Assembly (NCBI GenBank): GCA_035771175.1
Contig: CM069600.1
Coordinates: 3,265,210 to 3,329,209 of the forward strand
Direction of reading: 5' to 3'
DNA from: Paratinospora sagittata
Taxonomy: Eukaryota; Streptophyta; Magnoliopsida; Ranunculales; Menispermaceae
DNA: 64,000 nt
In this document: piece by piece, positions 10,697 through 23,100 of the stretch
How the letters are laid out: each line of letters starts with the position of its first letter
How positions within the stretch are numbered: position 1 is the first letter of the stretch
Position numbers and translations under genes: made by a program
Notes under the pieces: generated by a model
Told to the model about the DNA's origin: nothing
What the model saw: only the letters and a program-made list of their open reading frames with translations
Databases searched by the model: none

Positions 10697-10867
10697 TTGG
10701 TTTACTTCATGGGCCGTTTTGGGCTCTGAACAGTCAGGAGGTACAGTGATTGCACAAATAAGAGAAATGGACCCAAAAGGATGGTGTAACTGAATTGGTT
10801 TGGGCCTTGTGACAATCTTGGGCTATAAAAGTAGAGGTAGTGAGAACAAACCCGTAAGTAATGAAAC

Positions 10868-12730
10868 TTAGGCTTTAGACTTTTGGATTGGTCGGGTTAA
10901 GAAATCTGCTAAGACATTCTTCTGGCCTGGAATATGTTTAACAGTAAAGTTATACTGTGTGAACCATTCCTGTAGGCGTAAGAGTTGACCAGATGACACC
11001 ATTTTATTCTTGAATTCCAGCATTTTGGGAAATGAGGAGTTATCCATTTGGATTTCAAATTGTGCTGGTCTAAGGAAGAATGCGAACTTCTGAATACCAA
11101 ATTTAACTGCAAGTATCTCTTTGATAGAGATGTGGTAATAAACTTCAGCTGTTGAGAAAGCACCACTCTGATAACCACAAATATTTAAACTTGTTCCCGG
11201 TTTTTCAAGGAGAACTACTCCCCAGTAGGAGTCCGAGGCATCAATCTGGAGAATGAGGGATCCTGCAGTAGGAAGAACCAATTGGTGGAGGGTCTTATAG
11301 GCTTTCTTTAGATGCTTTACATCTTGAGTGTGGATATTTTGCCAATCATGAGGTTTCTTCTTTAACAGAGAAGAGAGAACATAAGTATATTGAGATACTC
11401 GTGGCAAGAGGGAACGTAAATAGTTAACAATGCCGAGAAACTGTTGTGACTGCTGCTGGTAAAATGAGAATCTGGAACTGTAACAGTTCAATGGCAATGT
11501 GAGAACCTGGTTGATAAACTCCATTGTAGAATTCATACCAAGAAAATCAATCTCTGTTGTCACGCCCTGACCGCAGCCATAACGTGGGCGCACCACCGCA
11601 GTGGAGAACGCCAGCCCCGTATCTCACAATATTGTCATATCGCCATGTAGCAACCCAACCGCAGCTGGTCTACATCGAAACGATTATTTGTCTGCCACTA
11701 TTCATGAATAGTACATGGCCTCCCTAGGAATCGAACTCAAGACCTCCCTTAAGGAGTTAGATTTCGCATTCCTAGTAGCCACTGAACGAACTGAATCATT
11801 GGCTTAGTGGCTACTCAGAATGCGAAATTAGACTCCTTAAGGGAGGTCTCGAGTTCGATTCTGGGGGAGGCCCTTCACTATTCATAAATAGTGGGGGTAA
11901 ATGATCTAGTCTGTTACTAGGGCCCTATTGGGTATCGCGAATTCGGCTAGATGTGACAATATTATGTGGTACTATGGTTAGGAGTTCGCCCCGAGGGGGT
12001 GCGCCCACACCTGGGTAGGGGGCACGCTGTGCAACCCAGGGTGTGACATCTGTGGTATTGAGAATGTTTTTCTTTTTAGATAGCATAATTCCTGCAGCTT
12101 CAGTAATATCAAGAAATTAGTGGAGAAGTTGTTGATGATCTGCATCATTCTTTGAGAATAAAAAAATATCATCAATATAGATCAATGTTGTGGAAAGTAT
12201 CGAAGCATAGATCATTCTTTGAGAATAAAATAATATCATCAATAAAATTGTGAATTCTTCCATAGAGGATGAGGATTTGAGAAAGCCTTGTGTGACCTAG
12301 TAAATGATCGTTTAAGCTTGACTTGTTGATCATTCGTATCCTGGATTGTATATAACTTCGACAAGCATGTATATGGAAGGAATTGCTGCTTGTAGAGAAT
12401 ACCAATTGGTAGTATTTTGAGCTTTGTCAATGAGTAAATGTCCATACCAATTAAGATATCTTTATCTGGGAGATCACAACCAATTATATGAGTCCAAACA
12501 ACGAAATCAGGGAAGAACTTCAAACCTATCTTTTTGGCAGTGATTAGGTTCGTCTGAAAGATTTCATTGTTGGCGGCTTTGAATAACTCTTTATGGGGCT
12601 TCCAACATTCTTTGGGTAGAATACGTGGATTCATCATACTCTTATATGCACCTGTATCAAAATAAGCAATCACTTTGACTGGAGGATCATATTTTGATTG
12701 AAGTACAGAAATTTGAGCGTAGGGCATCAT
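10868..12730 (-). pseudogene. pararetrovirus protease / reverse transcriptase / RNase H (broken)
   Basis: The aspartic protease at 12400-12730 has the active-site segment IAYFDTGAYKS. After LWKNS, near 12,250, the frame jumps to the RT box FIDDIILFSKND, and the same box returns about 60 bp later as YIDDIFLFSKND. The RT sequence expected between protease and this box is missing. A stop follows near 12,118, then the 491-bp fold-back element splits the RT at 11558-12048. After it come the RT thumb (IDFLGM...), then RNase H with ILQIDASDSYWGVVL and a C-terminal GQKNVLADFLTR, ending at 10868. Protease cuts the polyprotein; RT and RNase H copy the RNA genome. The missing core makes this copy non-functional. 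Confidence 0.85.
11558..12048. mobile_element. 491-bp fold-back element with two tRNA-like arms
   Basis: The left end reads TGTCACGCCCTGACC and the right end, complemented, TGTCACACCCTGGG. It is flanked by TCTGT on both sides (11553-11557 and 12049-12053). The whole element is an imperfect palindrome centred near 11790, with arms of about 240 bp. The inner 70-80 bp of each arm looks like a tRNA gene: a box A-like TGGCTTAGTGG (11800-11810) and box B-like GAGTTCGATTC (11851-11861) on +, mirrored on - near 11727-11775. It splits the pararetrovirus RT frame, so it arrived after the virus copy. The ends and 5-bp duplication suggest integrase-type insertion; the class is uncertain. Confidence 0.75.
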
Positions 12731-12899
12731 ATGAGTAGGAGCTGTTGAAAAGAAGGAGAAACCATTCCCATAAAGTTATCATCATTAGAGAGAATGTCTG
12801 AATCAGCATCAGAGAAATCCGAAGAATAATCTTGATAAGCAAAGAAAGTTTCTTCCTCGGGGGATTCTTGTTCTGAGAAGACAATTCAATATCTTGATA

Positions 12900-14690
12900 T
12901 GGAGCTAATGAATATGACTGTTGAATCTGATGAACGAGATGCTAACTTTTCTGCTTATCAGGACATTGTTTTGCATAGTGTCCTAGTTTCTTACAGATAT
13001 AGCAACGAGCATGTTTAAGAGAAGAAGATCGATGCTTGAAATAGCGAAGACGACGTTTCTTCTTAGTTGACCAAGGAAAACGTTTCTTTGAAAACTTAAA
13101 GCGTTGTTTTGAAGTAAACAAGGGCTTCTGCTTCTTCTTCTTCTTGAAATATGGATATTTGCATGAACATTTCTTCTTATGTTTACTGCCAATTTCAAGA
13201 AATTTCTTTCGGCAAGCTTGATTATAGTTAACATTAGGATTGGACATATTTTTTATTGTCTTGCGAACTTCACATAACTTGTCAATAGCTGTAATAAGAA
13301 ATTGAAAAATTTCAGCAAATGAAATCTGATCCATAGGTCTGCCAGTAGCTAAAATAAGTCGATTAATTTCTGCATGAGTTTCTTCTGGCAATGAGGCAAT
13401 GAAGGTGTACTTGAGATCTGGTTTGTTGATCCCGCCAAGTAAATGGAAACTAAGGTTCATTCGAGAGAAATGCTTCTAGAGATCTTTTTTATCTAAGGAA
13501 CAACACTTCATTGTAAAGTACTTTTGTTTGTATTATTTTTCCACAAGAGTAATATTTCCAACAAATTCTTTGAGCATTAGCCGATATACTTCAAAGGTAG
13601 TCATTTGAACCATTTAGAGAATTCTATATTCACCCATGCTTAATAACCAATCACGGAGAAGTCCAGTACATCGAGAGAAGAAATTGCGAAGTACATCTTC
13701 AGAGGACTTACCAGTGAGCATTTGGTTATCCATCCATGCACACCATGTAGAGAGCTTGATTCGCCATTTATCAATAGGGACATCATCAAGGGAGAACCAA
13801 AGACCATTGGTATTTCTGGTGGTAGATTGAGGAGTGTCGCGGGGACCAATAAAATGAGCATCTTCAGTATCTTCATCAATAATTTATGTACGTTTAGGTT
13901 CATTGCGAGAGGAGGAGACGCCTTGAGTCATATGGATGTCTGCGACTTTGGAAATATCCATTAGTTGGGGACCATCAAAGGATTGATCTGAAAGTTGTGA
14001 AGAATCATAAGAACCTGCAATGGAATTTGAATCAGACTAAACAAATCCTTCTAGATCAGTAGCAGTAGGAGAATCCATAAAAAGAGCTGAATCTACTGGA
14101 AATGTTGCATCAGCATTAGCTGTCTTCTGGTCTTGATGGATTATGTGGTCAAGGAAATGGACAAAAGGTTCAATTGGATGGGATGGAGTTGGTTCAAGTT
14201 GAGTTGGTTGTGTAGGTTGGTGTTGAGGTTCAAGGACTGGTGGTTTTGGTTCTAGTAGTGGAACAGGACTACGAGATGAATATGTAGGTTGAAAAGTAGC
14301 ACGAGTATATGATGGGTCATAATACTCAGGTTCATGTTCCATTGGAGCTTTACCGTGTGGTCTTCCAAAACTAAGTCAAGGACCTCGAGATAGAGGTGGA
14401 AGTTGAGAAGGTGGTCTCTGAGGTGGTGTAGTTTGGGATTTACGGAAAATAGTGGAAAACATGAATTGGGTTGAGTCAACAGGAATTTGTGGTCTAGGTG
14501 TAGGCTGTGGGGACGTGAACATATAAGAATCCAAGAGTGTTTGATAGGGATCTGGTGGAGGTTTTTTATACTTCTGAAGATCAGCCGTAACATAAGACAA
14601 TTGTTGCTTTAAGTGAGGTAATTCAGCTTCATATTGTTGGAATTCTGGTCCAGTATACCTTTGGTCAAGGTAATACCGCAAAATAACTTC
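12900..14690 (-). pseudogene. pararetrovirus coat-protein region with zinc knuckle
   Basis: The frame is broken by several stops (for example near 14375, 14037, 13883 and 13617) but still follows one order: Pro-rich linker, acidic Ser-rich segment with SQLSDQSFDGPQLMDIS, a helical region, then a Lys/Arg-rich stretch and the zinc knuckle CYICKKLGHYAKQC near 12960-13010. Basic tracts plus a CCHC knuckle mark the nucleic-acid-binding end of caulimovirus coat proteins. It lies between the movement protein and the protease, as in the family. Confidence 0.7.
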
Positions 14691-14696
14691 TAACTC

Positions 14697-16328
14697 CTAA
14701 ATTTTAGATGTAATTTCAGTATAATGTTTTTGAGCTAGAGCTGTTTGAGCATCAGTCTTATGTGTAAGACTGGTTGTTGTAGAAGACAAAATTGTCAACT
14801 GACTATCAATCTTCTGCAAATATTGATTTTGTACAAGAGCATTCTTTGTCTGCCAATTTAATACTTCTTCAGGTTGAGACAAAGTCTTTGGCGATCCATC
14901 AGGGCAGATTTCAGTAGAGACTGAAAAGGGTTTCGCCGCTGTATGATGATGTGGATCTGCAACTCTTGTAAGTGGAGGAAAATCCTGGTCATAGGGACCA
15001 ATAGGAAAACATGGTTGAGCAATTGATGTTGCTGGAGGTACAAGAGGTTCATAATAAGTTCTTCTTGCATCAAATCTGCATGAAGACTTCTTTTTTTTCT
15101 TCTGTTTCGTTTTGTACCGATCTGAATCATATGGACACGATTTATCCAACCAATCTTCTAGATCTTCATCACCATATGCTCTGCAAGGACACATTGGATC
15201 ACACATATCTGGATTACAGTCCCATATAAAGTGGTCGTTGACATGAGAATGATAATATGGAAAACCAAACGATTTATAAGAATGAATCGGAGGATCATCT
15301 TTGTGATCTTTGTATGCAGGTTGGATCATCATTGAATGGTGCACAGGAAGATGTTCCTGTGGTTGATTCGGTAGGTCGAAACTGATCTTGACTGAATCAT
15401 CAGATTGCTTCTTCATGAGAGGACATGAGGTGGTGGTAACTGGTTCTGAATGTTTCAGAAGTTGTTCATAATTGGTGAACCAGGTAGTAGGTATCATCTG
15501 GCTGAGATCTTTGTGAGGGATTTGCTTCAGAATCTGGACAATAGTCATAACTTCATTGTCGTTGTCAAAAGCCATAACAATACCATAAGGCTTCTGTGTT
15601 CTGAGGTGAATAACATGATCCTGAAGACGAAAAGCCATTTGATGATGCAAAGTAGTGATGACGCTATCAACACGATGTTTCACACCTGAAAATTGGACTT
15701 GAACTTTGAAACGATTAGGCAAAGTAGGATCACTTAGACAGATGTTGAAATCTGGGGCTATGGTGAAAACCATAGAGCCATGACTTAGAGTAGTGATGAC
15801 AGTGCCTATATAAGCATGTTCATAGTCAAGTAAATTTGTATCTAACAAGGTAACACAGGCAAATAAAGGTACATCACCCCGGCCATGATAAGATAACACA
15901 AGCCTGATTGCGCCAAGATGGACATGAGTATAGCCATTAGCTAACTAGTGACGCATAAAATCAAGGTCAAATTCAAGAGTAACATGCTGCTCTTGATGTG
16001 TGGATTCAAGTTGGCAGTTTGTTAACGCAGTACTTTGGACATACTCCTTAATAGGAAGAACTTTCCTAGAAATTAAAGTACGTATAGAGGACGTAACGGA
16101 CTGACGTTTTTGCTTAAACAAGGAATAAAGATTTAACAACGGAGGAACAATTTCATTGACCTTACTATCTTCTGGTATATGTGTTATCTCTACAAGTTGG
16201 TCGATCTTAGAGGTTTTGTTTTTGAGACAAGATTCAGGTAAGCTAGAAAAATTGAAAGACGAAGACTTTAGTATAAGAGTTGTAATAGCTACATAAGGAG
16301 AAGGTGTATTGTCACCGAAAACATCCAT
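14697..16328 (-). pseudogene. pararetrovirus movement protein region
   Basis: The frame starts MDVFGDNTPS at 16328 and is cut by a TAG near 15942; the longest part is 400 codons (14697-15899). The segment around THVHLGAIRLVLSYHGRGD with its beta-strand-rich continuation resembles the 30K movement-protein superfamily, which widens plasmodesmata for cell-to-cell spread. A Cys cluster (CNPDMCDPMCPC) and a Lys-rich tract follow, then a long Pro/Ser-rich linker towards the coat region. The identification rests on fold-level similarity and gene order. Confidence 0.65.
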
Positions 16329-16787
16329 GAGGATAAGGTATGCTAAATGTCTCTTACGCTTTGCGGCTCTCCTGGCCTAGCTGGACGGGGCCTCTTATAT
16401 CCTTTGGACCAAACTGGAGAAAACAATGGACCTTGTTAATCTGTAGATATTACTAATCCACTACTGAAGTACCAAGCTAAGAATTTTCACTCAGCTCTGA
16501 ATTACAAATGACACAAACAAAACAAACTTGACATATGCAAACCATTAAGATGAAGATAATAATTAACACAACAAGTAACCATACTAGAAGATGATTGACG
16601 ATTGATGACGTTATGATGAAAACACTGTTCTGTGCAGGCGTTTAACGAAATAAACGAAGATATGCAAAAAGACACACACAAAGACAACTAGCATTAATAT
16701 CGCACATAACCCAAGAAGGGAAATATTGCTAGACATTACATAGTACAAACTTAACATACATATATCCGCTCTGCCAAGAAGAGAGAT

Positions 16788-16804
16788 ATGTCTCTGATAC
16801 TATC
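16788..16804 (-). other. pararetrovirus primer-binding site (tRNA-Met-like)
   Basis: On the - strand the sequence ATAGTATCAGAGACATA is close to TGGTATCAGAGC, the site complementary to initiator tRNA-Met used by caulimoviruses to prime minus-strand DNA. It lies about 460 bp upstream of the movement-protein start, consistent with a leader. Confidence 0.5.
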
Positions 16805-16812
16805 TTTTTTTT

Positions 16813-17192
16813 AATAAAAAATATTTTATTTTAATAAAATTCACGGACAATGCACTTATACAAACACTAATTTTAAATAAATTAATATTACTGCTTTGGT
16901 TTGATAACGAATACTTAAAATTATACAACAATTCCCCTCATAAAAAAAAAACAACAAATCAAATTAAATTATAATCGTAATTTTCTCGCATTTTAATTTA
17001 ATTTTATACTTGCCCGTTACGCACGTGCCATACCTTCATTCTTTAAACCCCCGCCGGGGTTAGTCATTCGAACCACGTCGCCGCTATTTCTACTTTCTAC
17101 ACTTCCACAAGTTGAAAAATGGGGTTTATTAGCTAGGTATCCTCACGAGGGTAGCACAGAGATTTAAAGTTACAGAAGCAGCAGCAGCAGCA
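16813..17192 (+). promoter_or_regulatory. U2A' promoter and 5' UTR region
   Basis: AT-rich to about 17010, then GC-richer with cgcacgtgcc (a G-box-like CACGTG core), followed by a CAG trinucleotide run just before the ATG. No clear TATA box is placed. The transcription start is probably between 17050 and 17150. The pararetrovirus copy ends about 380 bp upstream of the start codon, pointing the other way. Confidence 0.4.
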
Positions 17193-20100
17193 ATGGTGAG
17201 GTTAACTGCCGATTTAATCTGGAAATGCTCTCATTTCTTCAACGCAGTTGGTGACCGTGAACTTGATCTTCGAGGTAACTGCTAAAACCCTAATTTCTCC
17301 TCCTTCGTAATCTACTTCTCGTGCCAATCTGAAATACTAATAGACTTCTTCTTCTTCTTCTTACTATTAGTACTCTTTTCTTTCTGATTTCACTTTGAAT
17401 TTCGAGACGTAACTTCGTTAATGTGTGTTTCAGGAAATAAGATTGCCGTAATCGAAAACTTGGGGGCAACTGAGGTGAGTTGGCTGTGCCTCTTCAAAGT
17501 TTCTTCTTGCAATAGGATTGAAAAGCCCTAGGCATTGCATTGCGTGTTTTGGGGTCGAGTGCATTCAGTCGGTTGTTTATGCACACATTGTAGCGCTGAT
17601 TCAAGTACTAAAGAAACTGTTATGTATTCATCTATGTAGTTATTTTGCTTGTTTATTTGTTGGCTTGCTTGATCTTGTTTCCCCCTTTCCTCTTCCTTGA
17701 TAAGGCGTATTTTTTTTTTTTCATTTTTCATTGAGTTAGATGGATCTCATTTTGTGAAAAGGATTAGACCTCTCTAGATAACCTAGTTGGAGATAGGTTT
17801 TGGTCATGATTTGTGTCAGGGGTTGAGCATCTAGGAAGGGAGTACGACAAATTGGGATTAGGCCTCAATTATCAGATCTTGGGGAAAAATATGGACTAGT
17901 AAGTAGAATATAACATTTTTTTAGTGGAGGATTTTTTCAGAAGTAAGTATTTGATCAGAGACTGACTGTGGAATGGTACATCGCTTTTAAAAACATGAGA
18001 ATTAGTTTAAGACTTTAGGGCATAGGTTAGAGTTTGAAACTTTCTAGTTAGGTTGTGGAGTGGTGAATGTTTTCATAACCTTGACCATAACATATCTTGT
18101 ATCAGTGGCAGTATGGGATGTCACTAATCTAGAGGATACTTAGGATGCTGTAGAAGTTAAGTTGCTTGTGAAAATATGTCATGTAAATGTTTTATGACTT
18201 ATATAACTGAGTTTGGGTGGTAGAGGCAATCAAATTCAAATCATAGTTGAGTTGTCTTGGAAACCAAAATACATGAATTCTTGTTCAAGTGTTATAGTGT
18301 ACTTTGCACGTGTTTTGTATCAGGGAGCTAGGGATGGTATGAGACAAAATGAAGACAAAAGGTACTTGAGAGACCTTTGAGTACTGGATAACATTGCATT
18401 AGATTTGATGCATAGCATAGTGCTAGTAAGCTAGCTAGGGGGTTTTCCTTGGGGGATTGGTTGAGGGAATGAAACACCATTTTGGATAGTTTTGAGTTAT
18501 AATCTTTGATTTTTGCTCAGTCAACCTGTCTGCTTGTAAATTTATTGTACATCATGCATAGTTAATACAATACTATTTTTGTTTCTTGTCAAAAAAAAAA
18601 AATGTTAAAAATAGTGAATTACTTGTATGTAATCCTATGCTTGTGGATTATGTTATATCTGTTGACCTATTGAAAATATTTGATCTTATTGTTTGTTGAT
18701 CATGGTTGTCTACTTTTGTGTTGGTGTTTGCAGGACCAATTTGATACTGTTGATTTGTCAGACAATGAGATTGTCAAGCTTGAAAACTTTCCATACCTAA
18801 GCCGGTTGGGTACTTTGCTTATTAACAATAATAGAATTACTCGTATTAACCCTAATATTGGAGGTGAGGCCCAAACTATCAATGATTGATTCATTTTTAT
18901 TACTTTAATTTGCTAATGAGTTTAATCTATTGCCACTGAAATGTGCAGAATACCTACCTAAACTACATACTCTAGTCCTTGCAAACAATAGACTTGTTAA
19001 TTTGGTGGAGATTGATCCTCTAGCTTCCCTTCCAAAGTTGCAATTTCTTTGTCTGTTGGATAACAATATCACGAAGAAACCTAATTATCGCTTGTACGTG
19101 ATCCACAAATTGAAATCCCTACGGTTGCTGGACTTTAAGAAAGTGAAGTATAAGGTGAGGGTTGTTTAGCATCCAACAAGTATTATTAAGGAGCTTTTTT
19201 TGTGTTATAGACTTGGAGGAGCCTATTTGATAGGTAAGAAAATTGTTATTTTCTTGAGAAAATCAAAGATCTTCCCAAAAAAATAGAAAATTTGTGTGTT
19301 TGATTGCCAATATTTTTCTCAATCCCCTTGTTTTCTCACCTAAAATTTTCCACCCATAGAGGTGAGAAAAGACAAATTTCTTGTGAGAATTTTTTAGCAT
19401 TATTGATAATGTTCACGTTCATATTCAATCAAACTTCTTATTTTCCATTCTCTTTGCATCATATGATTGTGAAAAAATATTTTCTCATACAATTATATAG
19501 CCACGAAAAAAAAATTTTAAAATTTTTTTCTTGAGAAATTATTTCTCAAGAAAATTGCATTTTCTCAAGAAAAAATTTCTTAGCTCTCAAATAGGCCTTT
19601 AGGTCCACCCAAGGTGCAATTATATCAAAGTTTATTCAAGGACAATAGACACTAAACTTGAGGTTTTTTTTTTCGATAGGGGGAGGTCTTTGTTTTTCTG
19701 TAAGCATTTATTTTGGTAGATAAAACAAAGAGTTAAATGAAAAAGATATGCAAAGAAAAGTTGATAAACTACCATTGGGATTGAAAATTCGTTTAAATGC
19801 TACTATCCTCGGTCTCCTGAACATTATATTTTCCCTCCTCAATGCCTAAGGCTAAAAAAGAATTGCTAGACGAAAACAGAGAAGTCGTCACCAAAATTAG
19901 TGCCTCGATGGTGAGAACAATCACTAGAAGGTCATCTTCCAATGAAGCTTTCTTTGATTCCTTTTAAGTGAAAATGCTTGTGCCTAATGATGACAACGGA
20001 AAGAGTTCTACCCATCAAAACATTTTGGCCGATTACTTCAACCTCCTCTTGTGATCATTGAGAAAAAGCAAGTCACCTTTTTGCATGAAAATCATGGAAC

Positions 20101-23100
20101 CTCACCAAGTGCTAATCTTCTTTATAATCCAAGTGGTCCAATACGAATGATTCAATAATATTTTCCACCAAGAAACATTTTTTAGTTGGAGATGAGATGA
20201 ATTTGTTAAATTCATAGTTGTTACTTGTTAGAATCTCAATTTGAATTGATGAATTGCATGACCCAATATGATATGAATCGAATTCTTGAACCATTATACC
20301 TGAAATTATAAGTGAATAAGTTTGAATTGATGGTAAATCATAAATGAGTCGGATGGAATTGCTAGCTAAATCATAGTTAATTGATCCAAATCGTTAATTA
20401 GATGATTTGTTGGATTACTATCTAATGTAAATTGTCGCAGAAGCAAGAACGAAAATACACAAAGATAACCAAAATAAATTTATTGATTCGAATTCTTCAG
20501 AAAAATATCCGATCCCTTTCCTAATGGCAATAAGCCTTATTTATAACAAACTATCAAATAAAGTCCTAAACTGACACAAATGCCAACTACTTAACTACGT
20601 GGGTTTAAACCACCTAACGCGGGCCCACTAACAAGACATGAAACGAAAATAGAAAACATAATAAAAATAAAGACATATTAAACACGCTATGCACGTGTTT
20701 CATGCGTCCCTACATCAATCCCCCCAGGATGAAAAGAGCTCGTCCTGGAGATGGAGTTCTTGTACGCAGCATAAAAATCAACGTCAAGCCTCTGAAACGT
20801 CGCCTCTGAAATCCAAGTACTCTCAGACAAAGGATGCTCACGCCACTTGACTAAATAGCGAGTATAGGTACTATGGCGAGTAGAGAACGAAGAAACATCT
20901 TGAACACGTTCAACACAATCAGAAGTAGAAGCAGACACTGAGCTAGCATCGCTAGGTAGAGGTATAGGAGGAATCACGTCACCCACAAAAGGAGAAAGTT
21001 GCGCAACATTAAAAGACCGAGAAATGCGCCACTCAGATGGAATGTCAACCTCATATGCATTATCATCATGACAAACAACAATAGAAAAAGGGCCATAACA
21101 CCGCATCATCAACTTATGAGGAGATGATAGTTGTTCCTTTCGCAAATAAACCATCACCAAATCACCAACCTTGAAAGGAACGGATCGTCGATGAGCATCA
21201 GCACGAGCCTTATAAGAAGCGTATGACGTCTTAAGGCGACCACAAACATCCTCGTGGATAGACTTAATCTTGGAAGTAAACTCATCTGCAGAAGCACACA
21301 TCAGGAGGGTAGGTGGAATAGGGGCCAAGTCCACAACTGTAAGAGGTGAAGTACCGGTCACAATCATAAACGGTGATAAACCAATAGACCGGTTGACAGT
21401 GTTGTTATAAGCGAACTCTGCTTGCGTTAAAACAAACTCTCAAGGCTTAGGCTTCCCCTCAATCAAGCATCGTAATAAATCTCCCAAGCTGCGATTGACG
21501 ACCTCAGTCTCACCATCTGTTTGTAGGTGAAAAGCAGTAGAGAATCATAGCTGGCACTTCAAGATCTTCCACAAAGTTTTTCAAAAGTAGCTAGTGAAGC
21601 GCACATCCCGATCAGAAGTAATACTATGAGGAATGCTATGTAAGCGAACAACTTCGCAAAAGTATAGATGAGCAGCATGAGCGTCATCAACAGTGCGAGT
21701 GCATGGAATGAAGTGTAACACCCCATAGTTTTAATTAAATACATACGTTGACTTACACGTATATCGAGATGTATAATTCGCGTATTTTATACATAAGATT
21801 CAAATACACGCGTGTATGAAAATACATGCTATATTGAAGGGGTATTAGCAAATAAATGAAATTATTAAATGAATAATATAAATTCAATAAGGTGAATGGG
21901 GCTGGTTAATTACATATGTGACTTGAGTTGATGATTAAATAATTAAATGATGTTGTGAATTGAATGAATAATGAATAGTATGATTAAATGACAATATAAA
22001 GTATAAAATGAAAGTCATGGGAGTTGTTTTATTAAATTATGATGGGAGTTAGTTATTAAATGAACTTGAGAGCATGAGATTAAATGAATTCATGCTCATC
22101 TTGTTCTCTTTTTAAGTTAAGGTATTGTTTGTTTTTAAAAGAGAAAACGTGAGAAAGAAGAAGAAGAAGTACAGAGAGAGAAAAAGGGCGACGGAAGGTG
22201 GAACACGGTTTTGCGGCTAAATTAGAAGTGTTGGTAAGCTATTTTCATCGTTTTTCGTTGCAAAATTGCAATTTAAGCTATTAGTGACGTTTCTATCGGT
22301 ATAAATTTTGCTATAGGATGTGTTGTATCGTGTTTCCAAAATGGGGTTTGGACTCACTTTGAATGGAAACACGTAAAAATGATATATTATCATTCCTATA
22401 GATATGTAGATACTAGATATGTGATTTGTTTGTGTCTATGAGTGTTATTGGCACCGGTACAGCTGTCGGAAGCCAAATTTAACACTAGGGGCCTTTAAAA
22501 CCATGTCAAACTCTGGTGAAATTCCGATTTGAAACTATAGAATTATAGAGAACTGAATTCCGGACATTTCAATACCAAAATTATGATGTTTGGGTATCGA
22601 TTAATATTTTTCACCTGCAAACAGATGGTGAGACAGGAGGCAGCATCGGCCTCGGGAGTCCACGCAAAAAGTTCCTCTTTCATACAAGAGGTGATGGGAG
22701 CTACAATGCTACTAAAATTTTGAATGAATCGTCGGTAGAAAGTAGCCAAGCCATGGAAACTCTGAACCTGTGTGAGGGTAGTGGGAGTAGGCCAATTAAG
22801 TATAGCCTGTACCTTAAAATTATCAACCTGAACCTCTGGTGCAGAAATCACAAAGCCGAAGAAAACAACTGAGTCAACGAGGAAGGAACACTTCTTGAGC
22901 TGTAGATACAACTTGGCTTCCCTCAAAACTTGTAAAATAACCTGAAGATGCCGAATATGGTCTGACTCGGAAATGCTATAGAGAAGTATGTCATCGAAAT
23001 AGACAACGACAAACTTCCCAATATAGGGACGTAAAATCTGATTCATAAGTCTCATGAATGTAGAGGGGTCATTGGAAAGGCCAAACGGCATAACCAACCA

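Larger units (their letters stand above)
9240..16812 (-). mobile_element. defective endogenous pararetrovirus (Caulimoviridae, Florendovirus-like)
   Basis: On the - strand the order is: tRNA-Met-like primer site (near 16790), movement protein, coat region with a zinc knuckle, aspartic protease, reverse transcriptase, RNase H, a second ORF, and a promoter-like region at the far left. There are no LTRs and no integrase. That set marks the Caulimoviridae; one long polyprotein plus a second small ORF fits florendoviruses. The span is close to one genome length. Many stops and frameshifts, a missing RT core and a 491-bp insertion show an old, inactive copy. The end points are approximate because no flanking duplication was found. 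Confidence 0.8.

Noticed and set aside
11700..11875. A functional tRNA gene
   Set aside because: Box A and box B-like motifs are present, but no cloverleaf with a clear anticodon arm and acceptor stem can be drawn by eye, and the module is mirrored in a fold-back element.
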